Positions 41,702 through 50,767 of a DNA stretch of 64,000 nucleotides are shown here, in pieces; positions within the stretch are counted from its first letter, which is position 1, and the number at the start of each line of letters is the position of its first letter. The translations under genes were made by a program, and so were the position numbers. Source of the DNA: Candidatus Magasanikiibacteriota bacterium (GTDB taxonomy: Bacteria; Patescibacteriota; Patescibacteriia; Magasanikbacterales; UBA922); the NCBI GenBank assembly GCA_003518365.1, contig DOYU01000021.1:1-64000 (forward strand). Reading direction: 5' to 3'. The notes beneath the pieces are model-generated. The model had not been told where the DNA came from and did no database searches. It worked only from the letters and a program-made list of their open reading frames with translations.

Positions 41702-42778
41702 CTACGCGAAGCCACGAACCTTCAGCTCGTGTCGAACCTGGTCTCCTACCAAGATCGGTGGGTAGAGGCTATCAATCGCAGCCAGGTGGTCCTCATTGAG
41801 GCCTTCCAAGAACATCGGTAATGGGCGAAGCATGTGATCCGATCGGAAATGAACAAAGAATGTGGACGACACACTGACCAACGGCCATCCCTCTTGTTCG
41901 GAATACTCCATCGCTTTAATGGTCTCTGGTAGGGAGACAACCTCGCTGAAGCTTGCCAAAAGCTTACCCCCGGTAAGCCACTCGAGCTGCTGTCCGACCT
42001 GCACGAGGAGCCAGCCATCAGGCACACAAACCTTCTTCGGCTGTCCGTCGGGGCCCCAGATAATGAGCCCTGGAAACCGAGACTTGCCGTGGATCGTCAA
42101 TGCGTTCAAATCCGTATTGAAGGCATTGATGATCGTGTCCTTCTTGCCATGTTCTCGAAGGTTCACACCACTCGGAACCAGGAGATGTGGGGCTTTTTTC
42201 AACAAACGAGAGAAGGTATCACGTTTGAGCCCCTGTGCCAGCGCAAGCATTTCACAGACCGTACGAGCGGTCTCCAGCATCTTCTCTCCCAATGCGTCCA
42301 TCGTGCTGGCCCACTCATTCTTGAATCCGCTCGGGATTACCCGATCAGCGGCGTTCTGCACAGGAAAGGCGGTGGACGCCGGACGCTCACCAATAGGCCA
42401 GGAAAAACGCTCTCCCGGATCTCCCTTACAGTTGCAGGGCGTCACATAAGGGCGATATTCAGGCGGCATGCGGGCGATGAAACCACGATAATCAGGAGGG
42501 CGCTCAATGTACGGTGGAGAAACTCCCACATGATAGCCCAGATCCGGTCGTTGATCATGGACCCGATCTTTGTAGGGGTTGCCGAAGTAATCCTCAAGCA
42601 TGTTCAGGTATCTTTCGTTGTCACTCGGCAAAATCCGCGGATCGCGCACAAAAACTGCTGAGTGCTGCTTCAACGATTTGAAGAGTCTCCTGGCCTGCGA
42701 CATGTCGTGTTTCAATCCCTTCCTGCCTACAAATGTGGACAAGTGGACATATGGAATACCCAACGCCCCGTATCGCAT
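41702..42778 (-). CDS. Isopenicillin N synthase-like 2-oxoglutarate/Fe(II) oxygenase fold, metal ligands altered
   Basis: A 358-residue protein whose C-terminal part fits the jelly-roll of isopenicillin N synthase-type oxygenases: NTDLNALTIHGKSRFPGLIIW (221-241), VPDGWLLVQVGQQLEWLTGGK (252-272). In the family the first iron ligand pair is H-x-D; here it is Asn221-Thr-Asp223. The second His before E-V-V is Ser278 (LLASFSEVV). The Arg-x-Ser usually near 300 is not seen. Thus iron binding is probably lost. SD GAGGTGA lies upstream, codon use is GC-rich, and the gene has its own promoter and hairpin leader, so it belongs to the accessory class and likely came by transfer. Confidence 0.6.
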   Translation of the reverse strand: MRYGALGIPYVHLSTFVGRKGLKHDMSQARRLFKSLKQHSAVFVRDPRILPSDNERYLNMLEDYFGNPYKDRVHDQRPDLGYHVGVSPPYIERPPDYRGFIARMPPEYRPYVTPCNCKGDPGERFSWPIGERPASTAFPVQNAADRVIPSGFKNEWASTMDALGEKMLETARTVCEMLALAQGLKRDTFSRLLKKAPHLLVPSGVNLREHGKKDTIINAFNTDLNALTIHGKSRFPGLIIWGPDGQPKKVCVPDGWLLVQVGQQLEWLTGGKLLASFSEVVSLPETIKAMEYSEQEGWPLVSVSSTFFVHFRSDHMLRPLPMFLEGLNEDHLAAIDSLYPPILVGDQVRHELKVRGFA

Positions 42779-42797
42779 GATTCACCTCGCTTTCTCA

Positions 42798-42858
42798 CCA
42801 ATACGAACATCGTATTGGGAAGTAAAGATACACTACACGACGTATTTCTGACGGTCAA
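42798..42858 (-). promoter_or_regulatory. Promoter and leader hairpin of the 41.7-kb gene
   Basis: Minus-strand TTGACC (42853-42858), 17-nt spacer, TAGTGT (42830-42835). The leader then forms the perfect hairpin CCAATACGA-TGT-TCGTATTGG (42798-42818) before the SD. Confidence 0.6.
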
Positions 42859-42962
42859 GGTATGGGTTTGGAAGAGTGTTTTTTTGAAAGAAAATACGTT
42901 CGTATACGTACTACGTATATATGAGTACACAGTAGCGTAGATATTTTTTTTTATTACTCGTT

Positions 42963-43556
42963 ATGAACAAACATATTCTCGTTTCATTGTCTTTTTTATC
43001 AGTAGCTCTGGTAATTTCTGGTTGTGGAAATAACACAACTACACCCAATGCTTCTGATACAGGTACAGAGCCAGGTCAAGAACGATTTGGGAATAATCCA
43101 AATGCTCCACAAACTCAGGCTGATATTGTGGGTATTGTGAAATCTATGGTTGGGAATGAAGTGACCATTACTCAAATCGATATGGACAAAATGCGTGAGG
43201 CAATGGCTGCCAGTAGGCCAGATAGCCAACCTGCAACGGGTGAGGAAGGAAGGAGTAATAATTTTGTCGCAGGAACAGGACCAGGTATGGGACCGGGGGG
43301 CGGTATGGGTCCTGGTGGTGGTATGGGACCAGATGGTGCCAATATTGATAGTGAAGAAAGAAATCAAGCACTCTCTGACATGATGAAAGAATATAGTGCA
43401 GGAGACGTAAAAGTAATACTTCCTGTAGGGATTGCGATGAACCGTCGTGGGGAAACAGCAAGTTTAGCTGATGTTGCTGTTGGTGCCAATCTTTCTATTT
43501 GGTTAAATACGTCAGTCAGTGACAAAAAAGTAGCTGAGTATGTAAGTATTAGATAA
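42963..43556 (+). CDS. Predicted lipoprotein of the exporter operon with GMGPGG repeats
   Basis: A 197-residue lipoprotein. Signal MNKHILVSLSFLSVALVISGC with lipobox VISGC (Cys21). Residues 105-123 hold three GMGPGG/GMGPDG units. The flanks (ADIVGIVKSMVGNEVTITQID; DVKVILPVGIAMNRRG) resemble a small beta-domain found with exporter operons. It ends 1 nt before the HlyD-like gene, so it is probably a component or client of the exporter. No SD. Confidence 0.7.
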   Translation: MNKHILVSLSFLSVALVISGCGNNTTTPNASDTGTEPGQERFGNNPNAPQTQADIVGIVKSMVGNEVTITQIDMDKMREAMAASRPDSQPATGEEGRSNNFVAGTGPGMGPGGGMGPGGGMGPDGANIDSEERNQALSDMMKEYSAGDVKVILPVGIAMNRRGETASLADVAVGANLSIWLNTSVSDKKVAEYVSIR

Positions 43557-43557
43557 T

Positions 43558-45396
43558 ATGTCTCAAGAAGAATCAATCATTGCTCAAAGCAAAAAATTTC
43601 GTCGTGGAGGATACATACCAAAACTTTTGAAAAATAAAAAAGTACTGATGATAGTGCTTGTTTTGGTAATGACTCTTTCAGGCGGATATTATGTGTATTC
43701 AAAAATCGCAAAGAACAATGATACCGCTGTTGCTACGAAAAAAACATATACCGTAAAAAAAGGTGATATTCGTATTTCTACCAATGCTGACGGCAGTATT
43801 GTTGCCAAAGATGGTGTGAGTTTGTCTTTTTCGAGTACAGGTGTCACGATAAAAAATGTATATGTAAAAGAAGGCGATATCGTCAAAAAAGGTGACAACA
43901 TTGCAACAGCCGATACAGGTACCCAAAGCATTGATTTGCAATCAGCGTATGCTTCGTATACGTCTGCGAAAGCAAGTTATGAAGAAAAAATTGCAGGACC
44001 TACAGAAAATGATTTGGCTTCCTACAAAAATTCTGTTGAAAGTGCTCAAGCAAGTCTTGATAAGACGTTGAAACAAAATGAATATGCAATACAGAGTGCG
44101 GAAAGTTCTCTAGAAACAGCTCTTGCTAATTTGAAATTGTCAGAAGGTGGTGAACAGAGTCAGATAGTACAAGATGCGTACAACGATATATATCTGGATT
44201 CACTCAGTGCGGTGACGAATCTGAATGCAGCGCTTACTGCCTCAGATAATATTCTTGGTATTGACAACATATTTGCCAATGATGTTTTTGAAAATGTATT
44301 ATCAGTCTTAGATAGTGCGAGCATTTCTCAGGCAAGAAATTCTTATCTTGTTGCAAAACATACGTTGACAACTGCAGAAAATGCCGTTGTGGTATTGAAT
44401 GCTTCTTCTCCTCAAGGAGATATGTTGGCGAGTGCCCAATTAGTTCTAGTAGCTATTACCCAAATGCATCAGCATTATTATGATATGCAAGAAATGCTTG
44501 TAGCAACGCTACCCATTGGTGATCTGTCACAAAGCTCCTTAGAGAGTATGCGAAGCAGTGTGAATAGCAAAAAATCATCCATGGTTTCTTTGCTCAGTTC
44601 TTTCAATGCTTCTCTGAAAGCCATAGATACAGCAACATCAAGTTATGATTCATATAAAAGAGCATATGAAAATGCTCTCCAAGCATTGGAAAAAGCAAAG
44701 AGTGATGCTGAGTCTTCTGAAATAAGTGCCAGATTGAGTCTACAAAATGCAGAACAACAGTTGAAAGAGGCATCGGCTCCTTTGACAGAGTCTGAGCGTA
44801 GTTCCGCCAAGAGTAGTCTTGCAAATGCAAGTGCAAGTGTACAAAAACTTCAATATCAAATAGATCAATCTACGCTCAAATCCCCGATTGATGGTGAAGT
44901 GGTATTGTTGAATGGGAAAACAGGAGACATCATCGTGGATGAAAAAAATTCTCCTTTTGTAACAATTTTGAATAAAGAAACATTTTTTGTTGAGACAAAT
45001 ATAGAGGAATCTGAAATAAGTAACATCCAAGTTGGTCAAAAAGCTCACATCATTGTTGATGCACTCGATGAAGCAACGCTTGAGGGTACGGTCAATTTTA
45101 TTTCCCTTACTTCTGAAAGTGGTACTGGTGGTGTTGTGACGTACCTTGTGCGTGTGTTGCTAGATGATACAGAGTATGTTGATGTGAGAGAAGGAATGAC
45201 GGCAGGTGTGGACTTCGTGATTGCGGAATCAAATGATGTCCTGATGGTGCCAGTGCAAGCAGTACAAAATGTAAATGGCAAACCTGCAGTAACCATGAAC
45301 AATGGAGATACCAGAGACGTTGTCACTGGTTTTACAGATGGACAAACAGTGGAGATTATTTCTGGATTAGAAGTTGGAGAACAAGTAACCTATTAA
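43558..45396 (+). CDS. HlyD/MacA-family periplasmic-type adaptor subunit
   Basis: A 612-residue membrane fusion protein, single N-terminal transmembrane helix at about 29-45. A barrel-sandwich hybrid half, VKEGDIVKKGDNIATADTG (about 102-122), a very long coiled-coil hairpin (about 125-430) with many Ala/Ser/Glu heptads, then the second half of the lipoyl domain LKSPIDGEVVLLNGKTGDII (about 441-460) and a beta-barrel ending GLEVGEQVTY. In monoderm-like cells such a protein works with MacB-type permeases, as YknX does. The coiled coil is much longer than in YknX. Confidence 0.85.
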   Translation: MSQEESIIAQSKKFRRGGYIPKLLKNKKVLMIVLVLVMTLSGGYYVYSKIAKNNDTAVATKKTYTVKKGDIRISTNADGSIVAKDGVSLSFSSTGVTIKNVYVKEGDIVKKGDNIATADTGTQSIDLQSAYASYTSAKASYEEKIAGPTENDLASYKNSVESAQASLDKTLKQNEYAIQSAESSLETALANLKLSEGGEQSQIVQDAYNDIYLDSLSAVTNLNAALTASDNILGIDNIFANDVFENVLSVLDSASISQARNSYLVAKHTLTTAENAVVVLNASSPQGDMLASAQLVLVAITQMHQHYYDMQEMLVATLPIGDLSQSSLESMRSSVNSKKSSMVSLLSSFNASLKAIDTATSSYDSYKRAYENALQALEKAKSDAESSEISARLSLQNAEQQLKEASAPLTESERSSAKSSLANASASVQKLQYQIDQSTLKSPIDGEVVLLNGKTGDIIVDEKNSPFVTILNKETFFVETNIEESEISNIQVGQKAHIIVDALDEATLEGTVNFISLTSESGTGGVVTYLVRVLLDDTEYVDVREGMTAGVDFVIAESNDVLMVPVQAVQNVNGKPAVTMNNGDTRDVVTGFTDGQTVEIISGLEVGEQVTY

Positions 45397-45407
45397 GACT
45401 GAATGGT

Positions 45408-46118
45408 ATGAGTGAAGAAGTTGTCATACAATTGAAAGATGTCCACAAATCTTATTATTTAGGCAATGGCGAAGAAGTACAGGTCTTAAAAGGGGTTGAT
45501 GTAGAAATAAAAAAGGGAGAATTTGTCGCACTCATGGGAGAGTCTGGTGGTGGAAAAACCACGTTACTCAATATTCTAGGATGCCTCCATCCCCTCTCTT
45601 CTGGTACATATTTACTCGAAGGAGAAAATATTGGAGATGTCCGTGATGATGGAACGCTCGCGTTTATCCGTAACAAAAAAATGGGCTTTGTGTTTCAACA
45701 ATTCAATTTGTTGTCACGTCTCAGTGCTCTCAAAAATGTGGCATTGCCAAGTCTGTATGCAGGAGTCGACAAAGAAACGAGAAACACAAAAGCAAAAGAA
45801 CTGTTAAAACTTTTATCAATGGAAGAAAGAACAGAACACAAACCAACAGAGCTTTCGGGTGGTCAACAACAACGTGTCGCCATAGCACGCGCGCTGATGA
45901 ACGACCCTGAAATAATTTTGGCAGATGAACCGACAGGTGCTCTTGATTCAAAAAATGGTTTGGAGATTATGGAAATTTTCAAAAATTTCAAAAACCAACA
46001 AAAGACGGTCGTGATGGTAACGCATACCGCAGAAGTTGCAAAATACGCTGACAGAATTATCTATATGCGTGATGGTAAAATTTTGGATACTCATTATCAG
46101 TTGAAGAGTGAGTACTAA
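45408..46118 (+). CDS. ABC transporter ATPase, MacB/LolD type
   Basis: A 236-residue ATPase. Walker A GESGGGKTT (about 44-52), Q-loop FVFQQFNLL near 94, signature LSGGQQQRVAIARAL near 149, Walker B IILADEPTGALD near 170, H-loop VMVTHTAEVA near 203. It powers the permease encoded next. It starts 11 nt after the HlyD-like gene. Confidence 0.93.
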   Translation: MSEEVVIQLKDVHKSYYLGNGEEVQVLKGVDVEIKKGEFVALMGESGGGKTTLLNILGCLHPLSSGTYLLEGENIGDVRDDGTLAFIRNKKMGFVFQQFNLLSRLSALKNVALPSLYAGVDKETRNTKAKELLKLLSMEERTEHKPTELSGGQQQRVAIARALMNDPEIILADEPTGALDSKNGLEIMEIFKNFKNQQKTVVMVTHTAEVAKYADRIIYMRDGKILDTHYQLKSEY

Positions 46119-46176
46119 TTTTTTGTGAATATACTAGGTAAAAAATTAGAGTTTACGAGGATCATTTGTTGAACGT

Positions 46177-47385
46177 ATGTTTTTAGAAATATTAAAAATG
46201 GCAGGTGAAGCACTTTGGTCCAATAAGATCCGAAGTTTTTTGTCAGTGCTTGGTATTATTATTGGGGTGTCTACGGTTATCGTAGTAGTAGGCATTGGGA
46301 CTGGAGCAAAAAAACAAATAGAAGAACAATACAAAAATCTGAGTGCGACGACCATCATGGTCATGAAACAGATGGGACGAGATGCTGTTTCTTCTTCAAA
46401 ACTGGAAGCAGAAGATGCCACTGTTATTTCTCAAAATATTGAACATATAAAGAGTACCACCGTTTTTATTTCGGGCAACTCAACGGTTGCGTATGGACAA
46501 GAATCTGGTTCAGTAAATACATTTGGTATCTATGATACTTTTTTTGATATAGGTAATTTAGAGCTAGAAGCTGGGAGACTTCTCACTCAAGAAGATGTGA
46601 GTAATAAATCAAAAGTCATTGTCATTGGTTCAGGTGCGTTGACGACACTTTTTGGTGAGGAGGCTGAGACTACTCAAGCGGTCGGTCAATTTATTACTGT
46701 TTCTAATAAAAAAATGGAAATAGTCGGCATCCTCAAAGAAAATGGAGGAAGTGTGATGGGGAGAATGTCTTATGATGATGCGGTGTTTGTCCCATATACG
46801 ACGGCTGAAAGTATGTTGGGAAATCAAGCCAACATGATGATTGTGGTACTTATGGATGATGTGGACAATTTGCAAACAGGCATGGATGATATTACCACTA
46901 TCTTGCGAATTCAGCATAAACTCAAAGCAAGTCAGGCTGATGATTTTCGTATTTTTGATCCTGGTTCTATTGTCGGCGCTGCCCAAAGTTCTGCAGATAC
47001 CATGTCATTACTGTTGGTATCGATCGCAACGATTGTGCTTATTGTATCTGGCGTCGGTATTATGAATGTCATGTTTGTGACGGTGGCAGAAAGAACAAAA
47101 GAAATTGGTATTGCAAAAGCAATTGGGGCACAAAAACAAGATATCTTGACTCAATTTTTGGCTGAATCAGTGATTTTATCAATTGGGGGAGGAATGGTAG
47201 GAGCATTACTTGGTCAAATCATCATTCCCATTTTGAATACATTTGAAGGTTGGTATGTTGTTCCATCTGTTTCTGGAGTGATATTGTCTTTTACGTTCTC
47301 AGCTATTGTAGGTTTATTTTTTGGATTTTATCCAGCACTCAAAGCAAGCAAACTCGATCCTGTAGATGCGTTGAGGAGTGAATAG
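46177..47385 (+). CDS. MacB/FtsX-family ABC permease
   Basis: A 402-residue permease. TM1 SFLSVLGIIIGVSTVIVVVGIG at about 22-43, a MacB-type outside domain (about 50-260), then three helices near the C-terminus with the FtsX motif VMFVTVAERTKEIGIAKAIGAQKQDILTQFL and the end FGFYPALKASKLDPVDALRSE. It completes a MacAB/YknXYZ-like exporter for a peptide or lipophilic compound. Confidence 0.9.
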   Translation: MFLEILKMAGEALWSNKIRSFLSVLGIIIGVSTVIVVVGIGTGAKKQIEEQYKNLSATTIMVMKQMGRDAVSSSKLEAEDATVISQNIEHIKSTTVFISGNSTVAYGQESGSVNTFGIYDTFFDIGNLELEAGRLLTQEDVSNKSKVIVIGSGALTTLFGEEAETTQAVGQFITVSNKKMEIVGILKENGGSVMGRMSYDDAVFVPYTTAESMLGNQANMMIVVLMDDVDNLQTGMDDITTILRIQHKLKASQADDFRIFDPGSIVGAAQSSADTMSLLLVSIATIVLIVSGVGIMNVMFVTVAERTKEIGIAKAIGAQKQDILTQFLAESVILSIGGGMVGALLGQIIIPILNTFEGWYVVPSVSGVILSFTFSAIVGLFFGFYPALKASKLDPVDALRSE

Positions 47386-47436
47386 CACATTTTGATTGAT
47401 GTATACATATACTTGACTTTTTCTGATATTTCATAC

Positions 47437-47504
47437 AGTATAGAAGTATACTTACTTCTCTGGACTTCCGATTTCTACCACAAATTCACAGAGTATAGTA
47501 TACT
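47437..47504. promoter_or_regulatory. Paired AGTATA/TATACT palindromes upstream of hicB
   Basis: AGTATAGAA-GTATACT at 47437-47452 and AGTATA-GTATACT at 47492-47504 are two near-palindromic copies of one motif. They fit an operator for autorepression by HicB, which has a helical DNA-binding role in many systems. The second copy could also overlap a promoter -10. Confidence 0.45.
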
Positions 47505-47527
47505 TAAAAAGTACGTAAACATTTTAT

Positions 47528-47845
47528 ATGTGGAACACTATATATCGTTTTTTCTTCCCAGCGCTTTCGCCTGCTGAAATAAAAAAAACATATAATATCC
47601 CAAACAAATTTAATCTACGCATCCGATTTACTCCTGATGGTTTTTTTGTCTTGACCTGTGAAGAATTGCCAGGCCTCGTAACAGAGGCAAAAAATGGCAA
47701 AGATCTTATAAGAATGTTTAACGATGCCGTATTATCTTACTATGATGTTCCTAAAAAAATAGGAGATGTGGTCCATGAGAAAATGATTATTGACGGATAC
47801 GGAACATTTGTATTGCAGGACAACAAGGTTGTCCAACCAGCGTAA
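47528..47845 (+). CDS. hicB: HicB-like antitoxin
   Basis: A 105-residue antitoxin-like protein. The RNase H-like HicB core is seen in FNLRIRFTPDGFFVLTCEELPGLVTEAKNGKDLIRMFNDAVLSYYDVP. An extra N-terminal segment of about 25 residues precedes it. It would neutralise HicA encoded 5 nt downstream. The start is uncertain since no SD is present; Met1 is used. Confidence 0.75.
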   Translation: MWNTIYRFFFPALSPAEIKKTYNIPNKFNLRIRFTPDGFFVLTCEELPGLVTEAKNGKDLIRMFNDAVLSYYDVPKKIGDVVHEKMIIDGYGTFVLQDNKVVQPA

Positions 47846-47850
47846 ACCAT

Positions 47851-48111
47851 ATGGGGAGGCAAGATTTCAATAGAAAACAATGTATACGAGCATTACTAAA
47901 ACTGGGATTTGTAAAAGATAATAAACGACGTGGGAGTCATGACAAATTCAAGGCACCCGAACATGTATTACAACAAAGACAAGCAAATCAGCCCCCTTTT
48001 ATCATGGTTCCAAGGTCAAGACAACTTCACTGCCAGTTGGAAATATTGAAAGAACTATGGGCTTTTGGTGGCGATGCATTTGTGGAAGAATTTTTAGGCC
48101 ATATAAAATAA
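47851..48111 (+). CDS. hicA: HicA-like mRNA interferase toxin
   Basis: An 86-residue HicA/YcfA-family toxin with a double-stranded RNA-binding-type fold. The catalytic His is in RRGSHDKFKAPE. The family order hicA-hicB is reversed here (hicB first), which also occurs. It cuts mRNA when the antitoxin is lost. A C-terminal extension LEILKELWAFGGDAFVEEFLGHIK is longer than in the minimal proteins. Confidence 0.78.
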   Translation: MGRQDFNRKQCIRALLKLGFVKDNKRRGSHDKFKAPEHVLQQRQANQPPFIMVPRSRQLHCQLEILKELWAFGGDAFVEEFLGHIK

Positions 48112-48121
48112 AAACACAGTT

Positions 48122-48415
48122 GTGTCCTTATTAAGGGGAAAAAACAATTCGAGAACAAATAGAAATATAGTCTTCTTTGTAGTCTCTTTTTTTATTACAT
48201 TGAATCTTTTTGGTTACACCGGACCACATATTCTAAATCTAATTTTATACTTAGCTTTTTCCGCGTGGTTGACTATCCCCATATTTTCCTATAAAGAAGA
48301 AAATGTTGACCTAACAAAGTTAATTATCGGTTACCTTTTGTGGGTCGCTATCCAATATTCCATTGTACTATTTGGCATTGCACCTCCAGAAGGATCGGGA
48401 ATCCCTCATTTTTAA
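48122..48415 (+). CDS. Small membrane protein, unknown
   Basis: A frame with GTG start, 97 residues, and three transmembrane segments (about 16-33, 38-54, 66-86). Not recognised. The GTG start is uncertain; no SD. It follows hicA by 10 nt. Confidence 0.45.
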   Translation: MSLLRGKNNSRTNRNIVFFVVSFFITLNLFGYTGPHILNLILYLAFSAWLTIPIFSYKEENVDLTKLIIGYLLWVAIQYSIVLFGIAPPEGSGIPHF

Positions 48416-48434
48416 TGATTACCTCCAATAACTT

Positions 48435-48866
48435 ATGGACAAAGAAAAGATTGATTTTGAATTTCTAAAAATTCAAATGGACTCATTGCATACTTCAGTA
48501 CGTTCTAAATTAGCGATTGTTCCACAAATTGCTGCTTTGTCAGCAACAGTTCTTGTTATAGCAACTTTTAGCGATGAACTTTTACAAATAACAGGATTAT
48601 TTAAAGCATCATTATCAGTATTACTCGCATTAATACCAATATCACTTTTGTTTTATCTAATTGAGGTTCATATATCTATAGATAAAGGTGTTAAAATTAT
48701 TGAAGAAATTACTAAAGCTGCGCCAGGAGAATTGATGAAAAAAGTAACAGAGAAGCAACCGAAAAAAATAGTATTATTCAATTTTTTGGCAAATTACTAT
48801 CCTTTTTTTGCTACAATTCTGTTATCACTCGTGATAGTCTATACTATTTCCCAAATTTGGTGTTAA
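48435..48866 (+). CDS. Small membrane protein with three helices, unknown
   Basis: A 143-residue protein starting MDKEKIDFEFLKIQMDSL with hydrophobic segments at about 27-43, 54-76 and 120-140 and a Lys-rich central part. It resembles in layout the two-gene membrane pairs seen next to toxin or defence genes, but no family is recognised. No SD. Confidence 0.5.
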   Translation: MDKEKIDFEFLKIQMDSLHTSVRSKLAIVPQIAALSATVLVIATFSDELLQITGLFKASLSVLLALIPISLLFYLIEVHISIDKGVKIIEEITKAAPGELMKKVTEKQPKKIVLFNFLANYYPFFATILLSLVIVYTISQIWC

Positions 48867-48877
48867 GGTGACTCTCC

Positions 48878-50674
48878 CTACACCAACCTCCCCAACTCCC
48901 CTTCCATTCCATCAATCTTCTCTTGAATAAGAAGCCACTCCTTCTCTACTCCCTCGAGCTCGTAGGTGATATGATCTACCTGCTCTTTTTTTATACGTGA
49001 AAAACTATTTGGATTTTGTTCAAACCAAACAAACAACTCTTGCTTTTCTTTTTCCAGCTCCATCATCCTCACTTCTGCATCATGCAGATTCTTTTTTTCT
49101 TGCTTGAGTTCCTCTCTGATTTCAATGCGTCGTTCTTTCTTTTCGTTTGGGGTTTTTTCTTCTTCTGCGAGCTCTGGCATGGCGATGTGCAGACGTTCTT
49201 TCAGATGATAAATATAATTTTCATAATCATGAAGCGATCGACGTACTTTTCCGCCACCTACTTCGATAATACTCGTCGCAATATTATTTACAAACGTTCT
49301 ATTGTGACTCACAAAAAGAATAGTGATATTCGTCTCTGACAGAGCTTCAGCAAGAGCTTCAACAGTTTCAAAATCGAGATGGTTTGTCGGCTCGTCGAGG
49401 AGAAGGACATCATTCTTTTGGAGCAAAAGTCCTGCCAGACACAGCCGTGCCTTTTCTCCCCCACTCAGGACAGAAATCGGCTTTTTCAGATCCTCGTCTG
49501 AAAAAAGAAAATTGCCTGCCATCTGAAAGACATCTTGATCTTTTACCTCTGGACCAGCCATATGCACGAGATGATCACCGACTTGATCTTTTGGATTGAG
49601 CATGTCAGGCACATGCTGAGCATAGTAGCCAATGCGAATATGCACACCAAACTTGTATGATCCTGCAAGTGGCGTGAGTGCTCCGGCAATAGTTTTGAGA
49701 AGCGTAGTTTTTCCTTGTCCATTGTTTCCCACGATTGCCACATGCTCTCCCCGCTCGATGTGAAATGAAATATCACTCGCAACGGTATACTCCGGATACC
49801 CGATCGACATCTCGTGCAGAGAAAGTGCTGTTCCTTTTTTATCAGATACAGAAGGAATCGCTATCATGGCACTGCGACTAGGATTCACGATCGTGATCGT
49901 CTGCAATTTATGAAGTTGCTTCAATTTTGATTGTGCTTGCGATGCTTTTGATGCTTTGTATCGAAAACGGTCGACAAAGGATTGCAAGTGTCGTTGTTCT
50001 TTTGCAATTTTTTTATTGTACCTGCGTGCAAATTCTTCTTGTTGTTCTTTATAGAGCAGATATGCTTCGAGTGGTTGAGGAAAAAAACTTGCCTTGCCCT
50101 GTGCAATCTCGAGTGTCTCTGTGCACGTACGCTTCAAGAATTCTCTGTCATGCGAGATGAGCAAAAAACTTCCAGAAAAGTTTCGCAAAAATTGTTCGAG
50201 AAGGAGCAGTGTCGAAAGATCGAGATAGTTTGTCGGCTCGTCGAGCAAAAGCAAGTTTGGATCTTCGAGAAGCATCGCCACGATCTTCACGCGCATCTGA
50301 TATCCTCCGGCAAAGGATCCGATCTCGCGCGTGAGTTGTGCTTTTTTCAAATGAAATTGTCCAGCCATCTTTGCACATTCCCATTCTTCCTTGCCGCTCG
50401 AACGCATGAGAAAACCGATGACAGTTTCTGTGAGTTCAAAGGGATTTTCTTGCTGACGCAGATAGCCGATGCGCGCATTCTGATGAATCTTTACTTCTCC
50501 CTCCTCTGCCTCTTCGAGTCCCATGATGATTTTGAAAAGCGTCGACTTCCCCGCTCCATTTCTCCCCACCACCCCAATATGCTGCCCAGTAGACACGGTC
50601 AACGACAAATTATCAAACAAAGGATTGATATCATATGACTTTTTCAGATTTGCGACCTGGAGGAGAATCGACAT
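48878..50674 (-). CDS. ABC-F family ATPase
   Basis: A 598-residue protein with two ABC domains in one chain and no membrane segments. First: VVGRNGAGKSTLF near 35, signature IGSFAGGYQMRVKIVAMLL near 130, DEPTNYLD near 155. Second: IVGNNGQGKTTLL near 340, LSGGEKARLCLAGLLL near 430, DEPTNHLD near 455. The interdomain linker (about 210-280) with Lys/Arg and Gln is the ribosome-contacting region of translation factors such as EttA and Uup. A coiled-coil C-terminal domain (about 530-598) suggests the Uup branch. The start is set by homology to MSILLQVANLKKSY. Confidence 0.9.
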   Translation of the reverse strand: MSILLQVANLKKSYDINPLFDNLSLTVSTGQHIGVVGRNGAGKSTLFKIIMGLEEAEEGEVKIHQNARIGYLRQQENPFELTETVIGFLMRSSGKEEWECAKMAGQFHLKKAQLTREIGSFAGGYQMRVKIVAMLLEDPNLLLLDEPTNYLDLSTLLLLEQFLRNFSGSFLLISHDREFLKRTCTETLEIAQGKASFFPQPLEAYLLYKEQQEEFARRYNKKIAKEQRHLQSFVDRFRYKASKASQAQSKLKQLHKLQTITIVNPSRSAMIAIPSVSDKKGTALSLHEMSIGYPEYTVASDISFHIERGEHVAIVGNNGQGKTTLLKTIAGALTPLAGSYKFGVHIRIGYYAQHVPDMLNPKDQVGDHLVHMAGPEVKDQDVFQMAGNFLFSDEDLKKPISVLSGGEKARLCLAGLLLQKNDVLLLDEPTNHLDFETVEALAEALSETNITILFVSHNRTFVNNIATSIIEVGGGKVRRSLHDYENYIYHLKERLHIAMPELAEEEKTPNEKKERRIEIREELKQEKKNLHDAEVRMMELEKEKQELFVWFEQNPNSFSRIKKEQVDHITYELEGVEKEWLLIQEKIDGMEGELGRLV

Positions 50675-50726
50675 ATGCGGACATGCTAGCAGAAATATGC
50701 AGAAAAATCCAGGGAAACAATACAAC

Positions 50727-50753
50727 AAAAAACGCCTTTTGAAAAAGCGTCCT
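50727..50753 (-). terminator. Hairpin after the Gfo/Idh/MocA gene
   Basis: On the minus strand, ACGCTTTT pairs with AAAAGGCGT (one bulge) and is followed by a T-run, 15 nt past the stop codon. Confidence 0.6.
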
Positions 50754-50767
50754 TTGTAAAAAGTATG

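Noticed and set aside
43270..43340. Collagen-like repeat protein
   Set aside because: Only three GMGPGG units, too few for a collagen triple helix.
49982..50638. 218-codon plus-strand ORF inside the ABC-F gene
   Set aside because: Antisense shadow with no domain, opposite a clear ATPase.
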